From contig JAJLRJ010000001.1 in NCBI GenBank assembly GCA_024195265.1, positions 7,030,357 to 7,094,356 of the forward strand: a DNA stretch of 64,000 nucleotides, given 5' to 3'. Shown here piece by piece: positions 9,356 through 18,042 of this stretch. The notes beneath the pieces were generated by a model. That model was not told the origin of the DNA. It saw nothing but the letters and a program-made list of their open reading frames with translations, and searched no databases. Within the stretch, counting starts at the first letter, position 1. Every line of letters starts with the position of its first letter. The stretch comes from Dendrophyllia cribrosa. Lineage: Eukaryota; Cnidaria; Anthozoa; Scleractinia; Dendrophylliidae. Made by a program: the position numbers and the translations under genes.

Positions 9356-12165
9356 TTGTGATACATGGTCAGTGGGGTGCCTGGGACGAGTGGTCTCCCT
9401 GTTCCAAGTCATGTGGAATTGGCGTTTCGAGAAGACAGCGATTCTGCAACAACCCCAGACCTCAAAATGGCGGAAGAGATTGTGTCGGGAACCGTGAAGA
9501 AACACGGCGATGTTTGCGGCAATACTGTCCTACAGGTAACAGACGAATAATTTACGTAAATGACATCCGTAATGCCAAAAATACTAGTCAGTGATATACA
9601 TTTATTTTTGTTAGGAGCCTTGTCTTCTTTATCCTGCTCGAACACATTCTTTGGCTCGTCACGCGGAGGAGTGCGTAACGAGCGAAAGTCTGCGCAGGAG
9701 GCTATGCCTTCTTCTAATTCACCCTTTTCTCTTTTTCTCCTTCAGAGAAGTCTCATTTTTAATTTTTTTTTTTTATTCTGTTTCATTAGCACCACCACCA
9801 ACACCGCCAACACCGCCAACACCGCCAATATCGCCAACATGTGGTCGCCCAAAAGCGAGTCGTATAGTGGGAGGCCAGATCGCATCTAATCGAGACTGGC
9901 CGTGGCAGGTTGGGCTCCAAGCACTGGACGATGACTTTATTTTCTGCGGGGGGTCCCTGATCGATCGTGAGTGGGTGCTGACTGCTGCCCATTGTATTGT
10001 TCGCAACAATGCCAGCAGGAAAGGCTGCGTAGTGCCAAATCCCGGATTGAGGATTGTAATTGGGGAGTTTGATGTGGAGAACATTGAAGGACACGAAGTT
10101 CACAAAAGTGAGTGGAGAAGAATATTAAGTACAACGTTTATTTAGTTTACAGTCAACTCTCTCTAAGACGGACACCGTCGGGACCGGCCCCAACTGTCCG
10201 TCTTAGAAAGGTGTCCGGCTTATATAGAGTAGAGGTAACGCGACACCAGTAATTCGGAGATAATCAAGCTAAATTGGCCTATGTACAACGAATACATGTC
10301 TGTTTTAAGTCTGTTTAAAGTCGTTCACTTAAGCAAAACCTACAAACTGGAACAACAATAATATTAGAAAAGTGGACTCGTTTGTTCATATTCAGCACCT
10401 ACATTTCCATTTTGAAGTATTTTTCACTAAAAAAGCACTTTTTAAGTGTCCCGGCGTTGACAGTTTCAAACTGTCCGTTGTCTGTCTTAGAGAGGTGTCC
10501 GTCTTCTAGAGAGTTTTGTTACAGTAAAATGACTGAAAAACGGCAGGGACCAACACCAGGTGTCCGTCTTATAGAGGTGCGAGTGTGTCTGGCACGAAAC
10601 AGGGCCATTTTCACGGAGTACCCTGCCAGAAACTCAGCTGCTTTCATAAGCATTCATCCGATTTCACTGCCAGAGGTGTAATGCGGTCCTAACTTTTTAG
10701 TCTGAGTAGAACCCTACAGTGTGACCATTTAAATGAAAGCTCTTTTCAGCTTTTTCTTACGGACTGTTTGTTTTTCATTATGTTGAAAAATAACATTAAA
10801 AATGAAATTATTTTAGTATTTTTTTTTTATTAATTTTGATTTTGGTTACCACTAAAGTGAAAGTGTTAAATGTCATATTTCTTGTGGTATATTACACTGG
10901 TACAAAATCAAGTTTAGTGAATAGAGCGACCATAAAAAGACGCATAATCTCCTCAAATCATAAAAGTATCTCAGACAGAAAGCAATGGAGACTGTTGAAA
11001 AGAAAGCTGAAAGCAGTCGGTATTTTATCTCTCAGAAATAGAAGGACGCAAAGTGAAATGCCGGCGAAGCTTTCCTCTCTCGCGCGATGAACCTTGAGGC
11101 GCGCCTGGAGACTTGACTTCGCTAGTGCCCGCATGTTTCGCTTGTCCATCAACTACTCTTAATTCATACCCTTCATTACCCTTGTAATGAATTTGAGTAT
11201 TTTTCAAAAGAGTGTCGTAAAAACCAAACCAAAGTAATCACTTTGCACATCGTAACAGACGCAGACAATCTGATGAACCAATCAAAGCTCGAAGCAAATA
11301 TATGTAACCGGCGCCAATTAATGCAAGCGCGGGAAAACGCTTGCGGACAAATAACAATTGGTTTTGGTTTTACTTCTCATTGGTTTATAACGTGGCGCGA
11401 GGTTTTCAACCAATCACAAAGCGCAGCATTGCAAAACCAAAGCAAACGCGAAATTACTTTCGACATTCAATTGAAACCCTCTATTAGCCCTTAACTTACA
11501 AGAGTGGCCAAAATTATTTTTATTAAAAAAAAAATTACGGGACCATACAAAAGCACTGCTGAAGAACTTTCGTTTGAATGATCACTTGATGGGTAAAGAG
11601 TAAACCTTTTTTATATTTCGTGTTTAAAACTGATTTCTCTTATTCCTCTTCAGCGATATCGCAGGTGTGTATGCATCCCAGCTACGATCACGGTATCTAC
11701 AACAACGACATCGCTCTCCTGCGCTTTGACAGCCCCCTCACGGGCTATAACGAGACCATGCTCCCGGTATGCCTCCCGAGCACCAGTACGAACTTCCCCA
11801 CGGGGACAAATTGCTCTGTGACCGGGTGGGGTAAAACCAGTCAAATCGGTTGGGTCTCCAGCAAACTCCGTGTCGCCCAAGTCCCTATAATGAATCACAC
11901 TCAATGCAAAAATCAGTACGCTCTCACCGGGAATACTGTTACCGACCGGATGATTTGTGCAGGGTACCAGGAAGGGAAGATCGACAGCTGCAAGGGAGAC
12001 AGTGGCGGGCCTTTGGTGTGTAAGGACAGGGGTAGATACGTTCTCGTTGGAGCGACCAGTTGGGGGGTAGGATGTGCCCAGGCGGGCCAGCCGGGTGTTT
12101 ATACCGATATCAAGGATTTCGTGCCATGGATCGACGATGTAATGTCTCCCGATTCGGAACCATAA
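9356..12165 (+). CDS. TSP1-Pro-hinge-trypsin-like serine protease (gene 2)
   Basis: Exons 9356-9535, 9790-10107 and 11654-12165 (stop TAA 12163-12165), with phase-1 introns. Exon 1 is a complete TSP1 module with six cysteines ([24 protein letters not shown]). Exon 2 opens with a threonine-proline hinge ([11 protein letters not shown]), then Cys-Gly-Arg, activation site ASR/IVGG and catalytic LTAAHC. Exon 3 has NNDIALL, GDSGGP, the S1 Asp ([10 protein letters not shown]) and SWG/PGVY glycines, so a trypsin-like Lys/Arg protease is predicted. The hinge Cys should pair with the Cys of LPVCLP, keeping the TSP1 arm attached after activation. Boundaries match genes 1 and 3 exactly, showing tandem duplication. 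No signal peptide exon was found, so the 5' end is incomplete. Confidence 0.92.
10149..10585. mobile_element. Mariner/Tigger-like repeat with GTCCGTCTTA words, in gene 2 intron
   Basis: It starts TACAGTCAACTCTCTCTAAG and contains several direct and inverted copies of GTCCGTCTTAGAGAGGTGTC-type words (10196, 10478, 10560). Such ends resemble CAGTTGAAC-type termini of mariner/Tigger relatives, compare 32817-34068. The right end is not clearly defined. Confidence 0.5.
11195..11481. mobile_element. GAGCGGTTTTCAA-family MITE copy in gene 2 intron
   Basis: Degenerate left end GAGTATTTTTCAA and right end TTCAATTGAAACCCTC followed by TA. The interior shares ACCAAACCAAAGTAATCACT, GCGGGAAAACGC and CAATCACAAAGCG with the other copies. 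It lies 170 bp before the last exon of protease gene 2. Confidence 0.8.
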
Positions 12166-12298
12166 ACAGTGACTGTTTGACTTCGTTCTGTAACACAATT
12201 GTAATGTTATCTAATTTGCTATTCTAAGTTTTCACTAATCATAGCTTGCAAACTTCATCAGTTCTTCGAAGATTTTATATCTAATATTTCTCTTGATA

Positions 12299-12589
12299 GA
12301 GCGGCTTTCAGTTTGCGTGTCGTGAAACCAAACCCAACGTAATCACTGTAGCCATTCACAACACACGCAGACTGACTGGTTGCAGGGAACCAATCACAAG
12401 TCGAAGCAATTAATGTAGCCTGCGCCAAGCGCGGGAAAATGCTAAGGATCAAGTCACGAATGCATGGTTTTTGTCTTTATTTTACTTCTGTTTGGTTGAA
12501 AGCGTGGCGTGAGTTCTTTAACGGATCACAAAGCGTAGTCAAAACCAAAGCAAAGGCGCATGATTTTGACACTCAGTTGAAAACCGCTC
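12299..12589. mobile_element. GAGCGGTTTTCAA-family MITE copy 3' of gene 2
   Basis: Ends are GAGCGGCTTTCAG and CTCAGTTGAAAACCGCTC. It keeps the family interior (CGTAATCACT, CAATCACAAGTCGAAGC, GCGGGAAAATGC). It lies 130 bp after the gene 2 stop codon. Confidence 0.85.
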
Positions 12590-13047
12590 TGATGTAGTAA
12601 CTAAGGGGTTACAATGGGATTTAGCTTCAAGAACAGAAGAATCTCCTTTTTACGGCTTGCTTGTGGCCAAACTTAATGTTTACCTGAGACATAGATCAGT
12701 TTCAAGTAAGAGCAAATAGCGGGTATAAAACTATTATTCTATGCGGACAATAGTGTTCGTTAGAGCAGAAATGTATTCTTTTGTGATACAAAGCCTGGTA
12801 GCGTGTTCCAGTCGTTTATGCATCAGACAGTGAGGAGCGATGCGAAGGAAGCAGACCAAAACGCGAGGAAACTATGGAGAGAAGGCAATCTGCCGCCGTC
12901 AGTAATCGCATTTAATATTTGTTTCTTCATGCACCACGTATCTTTCGCTTCCCACTATCTGAACGCCTCGACTTAACGCTTAACTGAACCCGTAAGAGCG
13001 CGAGTCTTTTCCTCAGTAATGCTGTATTTTTCTTTCACTGGAACGTT

Positions 13048-13276
13048 AAAGGGATAGTATCACGAGGTTCCACGCGCGGCACTGTTCACTATACTTGCGC
13101 CGGAAGTTTGGACATAGCACTGTTAAAAGTGATTTTTTTCTTTCTTCTGGCTATCAAAACGGATTTTTTGATTCAACAAATACCTCCACTTCTCGACGGC
13201 CTTTTTGAATTTGCGGAATCAAACTTGAAAAGTGGGCCGACGTTTTCAAGTTTTGACCTCGTGATACTATCCCTTT
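13048..13276. mobile_element. TIR element with GTATCACG ends, copy 1
   Basis: The left end AAAGGGATAGTATCACGAGG is mirrored by CCTCGTGATACTATCCCTTT, with symmetrical TTA/TAA flanks. It shares its terminal sequence, with few changes, with 53259-53632 while the interiors differ. No ORF. Confidence 0.85.
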
Positions 13277-13578
13277 AACTCCTGTCCGCAAAAGCGAAGT
13301 GGCAATTATCACAGCGAGGTGCGCGCGAGACCGAACTTTTAAAATCCCCCTTTTATTCGAATGGCAAATAGTCGATAAGCATTTTTAGGCTAGAAGGCAA
13401 AGCATACCCATAATTTTCAGTCGAAAACGTCCCATATTAGGACGCAAGATAACTGTTGACCCCATTGGTATTTTGCGATGCTATGTGTTCTTAAATACAG
13501 GAGTACTAGTTATACGCTAATTAATTCCTATTTGTACGTTATTTTGTATATGGCAACATTCCTGTAGATATAGTTTCC

Positions 13579-13667
13579 TAGCCTGTGACAGCCGCCTCCT
13601 CCCCTCAGAAAAAAATCGGGGAGAGAAGATTTTTTTTCTGAGGGGAGGAAGCGGCTGTCACAGGCTA
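13579..13667. mobile_element. 89-bp hairpin MITE with 8-bp target duplication
   Basis: Nearly the whole element is two 39-bp arms starting TAGCCTGTGACAGCCGCCTC, mirrored at the right. It is flanked by identical TAGTTTCC octamers (13571-13578 and 13668-13675). An 8-bp duplication fits hAT-type transposition. Confidence 0.85.
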
Positions 13668-13862
13668 TAGTTTCCGTGTTTTCATGTTTTCTAGTCATTC
13701 TTCTGTGTCTTGCAAGATTAATATAGATTAATATAGATCCAGGGTTTTGAGAGCCTGTTCTAGCCTCTCATTTCTGGCGGAACGGGTAAAAATAAACGAG
13801 TAACTGTAAGCGAGTCTCGTGTCCTCTCTCTCTCTTTCTCTTTGGATTTAATCCGCTTTTTC

Positions 13863-13865
<3 letters not shown>

Positions 13866-13895
<30 letters not shown>

Positions 13896-13900
13896 GGGGG
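13866..13900 (+). repeat. Poly-G tract
   Basis: 29 consecutive G, then C and five more G. It can form G-quadruplexes and is prone to length error in sequencing and assembly. Most of 12590-14390 apart from this and the two elements above shows no gene; 14162-14205 is a short palindrome around GGGGTGTTATGGGA. Confidence 0.9.
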
Positions 13901-14390
13901 AGAGGGGGCTTTGAGTACGAGTTCGCTTTCCGCCCACTAAAGCGAACGAATGAAATGTTTTAATCTCACAAGATAAGCTGCCAATTCATTTTTTTCTGTT
14001 TATCTTGTATTTAATACACAGTCTAACCAACTTATTTCCATTTACATGTTTATTGGGAAAAGAACATGAAAGTCAACTGCTCAAGACCTTGCAGACTCGG
14101 AGCCAGTCGATTTCTTTCATTTGGGGGAAAAAGAGACTGGATACAAGTGAAGCAGGCGCGTGGGGTGTTATGGGATGGTCTCTTGTCCCTTCCCATAACA
14201 CCCCATGCACCTAGGTTCATTTGTTTCCTATCTCCTCTCGCCCAGAAATCAAATTCATAGTGAGTGAGTGCGAGTCTGAAGAACCTACACCACACGTCGG
14301 CTTTACAAATCCATTCAAAATTATAATGCTATAAAATCAAGTTTTATATATTAAACAATTATTTCACGAAGTGGAGCTGTCCTAGCTCCT

Positions 14391-16058
14391 TTAGCTTACG
14401 ATCTCTTTAATCCAAGGAAGAAGATGTTTCACGTTGGTGTACACGCCAGGTTGCCCTGGTTGTGCGCATGCGCTAGCCCAACTGACCACGCCCACCTGCA
14501 CAAATTTCCCGCTTTGAATTTCCTGGCAGACAAGCGGTCCACCGCTGTCTCCTTGGCAACTATCTATCCCACCGTCTTCAAACCCGGCGCATAGCATGCG
14601 AGATGTTATGGTATGAAATGGATACTGCTGTTTGCAATAGCCGATTGGTTGTAGTGGAAGCTCAGCCTGACGAAGCAGATTGGTGTCTCGTTTGGTGCGC
14701 CTCTTCTTGCTGAAACCGGTTACCCAACAGTAAGTTCCAGATGGAAAACTGGTTGAGCCAGTTGGAAGACATACGGGACTCATTGTATCGTTGAAGGCGA
14801 GAAGAGGAGTCTCTAAGCGAAGAAGCGCTATATCGTAGTCCAGAGTCACGTGGTTGTAATTTGAGTGCGCACAGATCTTGGAAATGTCTGTAAAAAGTTA
14901 GAGCAATTTTCAGTTAAGTGTCGAATTAACAAATAGATTCCATTTGGCCGTGTGTCTGTTCAGTTATTGATCACAGATGGTGTCAAAATGTGGTAAGAAC
15001 GGCGAGTGTCACTGATGTTTTTACCACATTTTGACGTCTTCTGTGATCTTTAACTGAACAAACACACGGCAAAATGGAATCTATTTGTTTTATACAATGA
15101 AGTCAATGAACAGAAAAGTAAAAAGAGTAACATTACGAACTTGCTTCGTAGCGCTCGAATGTTCGAAGATTTGTTCCAGTTTAGGTAGTTTTCTAGTCGC
15201 CAAGAACACTTTTCGTCTTGGTTTCTACTTTTTCTTGCTCATAAACAGCTTCTGCTAAACATATTTCGAGGCTTTCACTTGCTCAATCCAGAATAATATC
15301 GCAAACATTAATTTTCAACATGTTGAACAAAATAAAGCAAACAATTTTTCTGTGACGTCTGCCGTGCGTCTGTACTCCGATAGATCATATGCAATGACCA
15401 ATCAGAGAGCGCGTAGTTTTCAGTTCATTGTATAAAGTAATATGGCAATTGATTTGGTTTTGCATTGCTACGTATACGCTTTGTGATTGCCGGGCTAAGA
15501 AATTTCATTTCGTGCCACTTTCTCAACGAATCAGAAGCAAACCACTTGCACGCATGCGTTTCCCGCCCTTGGCGCTGGCTAGATGCATTTACTACGAGTT
15601 CTGATTGGTTCATTCGATTGTCTGCGCCTCTTACGATCGGTCAGTGATTACTTTGGTCTTACGACGCTCAATTAAAAACTGCTCTAAGTCGAAAGTCAAC
15701 GAGTAATTACATTTGCCAACGGCGTTACTGACAAACGAAATGAAAGCAACAGAACTCTAAACGAAGACATGCCGAACTATATACTCTGTTTACTAGAGGT
15801 TTTCTCACGCGTTCGTGACATAGGAGGCGTGTAATCTTTTAATGAGAGTCGTGAGCAAGATGGGAACGCGAGAAAAGTCTCTAGCACCTTAAGTCAAGCC
15901 CCGGCTAGTTTTGGCGTGGTTGCGTAAAACAAAATCTCAGAACGTCTGCGATTGGTCTCTCTATTATTCAATTTCCCCGAAAATTGTTACTTTATTTAGA
16001 CGTGCGCGTTTAAAGGATTTTTTAATCCTATGTGTTATGTGTTTAAATAAATGAGTGG

Positions 16059-16091
<33 letters not shown>

Positions 16092-16451
16092 AGGATTGAT
16101 AGCTTAAAGGAGTTTCTTAGTTTCTTAGTGACGTTCAAGGGTTTGACTTACTTTTATGGACCTCATATCCATCAATGTTTCTAGCATCAAACTCCCCTAA
16201 TATCACCATGACTTGTTTGCGAGGTACAACGCAGCCTTTGGGGTCCACACTTAGCCCTTTAAATAGCCTGTGGACACAGTGAGCAGCGGTCAACACCCAC
16301 TTGGCACTTATCAAAGAACCCCCGCAGAGTATCGTGTTGTCATTGAATAGCTTGATCCCAGTCTGCCACGGCCAGGCGCGAGAAGAGCTGATGTTTCCTC
16401 TGACGACGTAAGTGGTGTTACGTCTGCCACAGGCCTGCGGCAACGAAGGGT
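14391..16451 (-). CDS. Trypsin-like serine protease with altered activation site (gene 3, N-terminus unresolved)
   Basis: Exons 16152-16451 and 14391-14887 (stop at 14391-14393), one phase-1 intron, boundaries as in genes 1 and 2. Catalytic His (LTAAHC), Asp (DYDIALL) and Ser (GDSGGP) are all present, as is the S1 Asp ([10 protein letters not shown]). Two things are unusual. The canonical Arg/IVGG activation site is TTY/VVRGN, so the basic residue is missing and the new N-terminus would differ; NTT and NIS glycosylation sequons flank it. VSWG reads VSWAS, changing a substrate-backbone-binding Gly. No TSP1 exon or signal peptide was found upstream on this strand to 18000. It could be a functional divergent zymogen, a distant-exon gene, or a decaying duplicate; there are no frameshifts or internal stops. 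Confidence 0.85.
14929..15087. mobile_element. Hairpin MITE in gene 3 intron
   Basis: The left arm ACAAATAGATTCCATTTGGC with CGTGTGTCTGTTCAG is mirrored by CTGAACAAACACACGGC and AAATGGAATCTATTTGT. Arms are about 60 bp around a ~35-bp loop. No ORF. Confidence 0.85.
15407..15684. mobile_element. GAGCGGTTTTCAA-family MITE copy in gene 3 intron
   Basis: Ends are GAGCGCGTAGTTTTCAG and GCTCAATTAAAAACTGCTC. It shares GCATTGCTACG, CAACGAATCAGAAGC, GCGTTTCCCGCC and ATTACTTTGGTCTTACGAC with copies at 4628 and, inverted, at 11195, 12299 and 18420. Confidence 0.85.
16061..16094 (+). repeat. (GATT)n microsatellite
   Basis: About eight tandem GATT/TTGA units just beyond the gene 3 donor site, inside its intron. 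Confidence 0.9.
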
Positions 16452-16543
16452 CTAATGGATATAATGATTTGCACAAAGAGTGGTTATTATTAATGACTAA
16501 CTAAATGCCGAAATCGAAGTGATCACATCAACAACCTGAAAGA

Positions 16544-16782
16544 ATAGTCCTTTTTATAGTTGTGTGCTTGGTGACCTTGCCTTTGAGTGGAAGCGAGGCT
16601 GGAGGTGACCTTCCTTTGATACAGACCTTGGAGCTTTTCAGATGTAATTTAGCTAGTTAGCATGAGAAAAGCATTATTAACATATGAAAGGCAGAAAGGT
16701 TTGTATCAAAGCAAGGTCACCTCCAGCCTCGCTTCCACTCAAAGGCAAGGTCACCAAGCACACAACTGTAAAAAGGACTATT
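16544..16782. mobile_element. Hairpin MITE (ATAGTCCTTTTTA)
   Basis: Arms of about 90 bp start ATAGTCCTTTTTATAGTTGT and run through GGTGACCTTGCCTTTGAGTG; the right arm ends GGACTAT. It lies immediately upstream of the gene 3 5'-most visible exon. Confidence 0.85.
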
Positions 16783-18042
16783 GATTTTGATGTTGCTTCT
16801 TATTAAAACAAGAAGTGCGCAAGACACAAGCTCCCATTGAGAAGACAATCACTACCTTTGTCTCAAAATGTTTCCGGCCAGAATGTAGGTGTTTCGTTCT
16901 TGCAGCTAAAGTTTTTCTTAACGCGTTACCCCTTTGCAAGAAATTAAAGAGTTCTGATTTTCTTTACTTATAAACAAACGAAAGAAAAAGGAGAGAAAAC
17001 TATGTTTTCGGCTGGTTGGACAACTGAATCCGCCATTTTATAGCCAGCGGTGTTACAAAGTTACGTGACGTATACTGATGACGGAAAGCTCACGTGACAA
17101 CTTTCGGCCGATCGTGTTACGGATTGCATAGGTGCCAAAAAATCGAATAACCTCCGGGTGCTAAATCGACAGGAATTTCTAGTAAACTGTCATTGTTCTT
17201 CTAGACGTCACCAACGCTAGTGAGCGGCCAAGGCTCAAAAATCGTATTGTGGTGTAGAAAGATTTCATGATCACGTTTGAAGTTGTAGACGAAAAGGACA
17301 GACGGCAAGGCAAGACAAAGTAAGCGTGAGCCTGATTTATCCATTAAAGGAAAATGCATGAAGTATCGAAAAAGGTTCCGGCAAACCCTGGCACGAATGC
17401 ACAGTGCAGCGGTTTGTTACCATGGTTACGGGAAACTAAATATCTCGCACGTCAAAATTGAGAATTCTGTATAACGTTTGTAAAATTCACGATTCGCCTG
17501 CTCCCAGCATACGAGGTCTCATTTATTTCAGCTGGTAGGGCATCGCACAGGGAACATGGCAAAGACTTTAATTTTTTTCACGCTTGTTACAATTGCATTA
17601 TCCGAGGATCATTTCCTCATTTAATGTCAGCTTATTTATATTACAAATTGTTACTATTGACAGTTCTTAATACAGTTATCATTAATCACCTTTATAAGGC
17701 TCTATAAATTACTTGCCATAATACTGATTTGGTATTTACTGACTAAACAAACAAAAAAAGACAACCCCCTCCCCCCGCCCCCTCCCCCCGCCCCTCCCCA
17801 GAATGTTTTTTTTATTATTATTTTATAAAGCGGCATTTTTTCTTTGTCTTCAAACTCTGGACGCATTTCGTCAGAAGTGTGATCTACAAGTTTACTGTTT
17901 CCTTAATCATTGGGTCAACGTTGAATCATTTAGTACGCTTCTCATTATAACATTAGAGTATGAAATACAGTGTTCAACATTTGAACCGTGTATTATAGGA
18001 TTACGAAGCCAACGCTTTGAGCGAACGACTAAAAGTTCTCTA
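16783..18042. other. Intergenic stretch between gene 3 and the SLC46-like gene
   Basis: No exon with TSP1 or signal-peptide character is visible on the minus strand, where gene 3 would need it. The only compositional feature is a C-rich tract at 17765-17800. A TTTATT at 17811-17816 (AATAAA on the minus strand) is a possible poly(A) signal for the transporter gene, 227 bp past its stop. Confidence 0.5.

Noticed and set aside
9651..9789. In-frame extension upstream of the gene 2 hinge (MARHAEEC...)
   Set aside because: A pyrimidine-rich tract and CATTAG acceptor precede 9790, and the phase agrees with the TSP1 exon, so this part is intron.
11650..12198. 182-codon frame antisense to the last exon of protease gene 2
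   Set aside because: It is a shadow of the GC-rich protease exon; the sense frame has the full catalytic motifs.
16463..18042. TSP1 exon for protease gene 3
   Set aside because: I looked for the WxxW and CSxTCG patterns on the minus strand and found none; the N-terminus stays unresolved.
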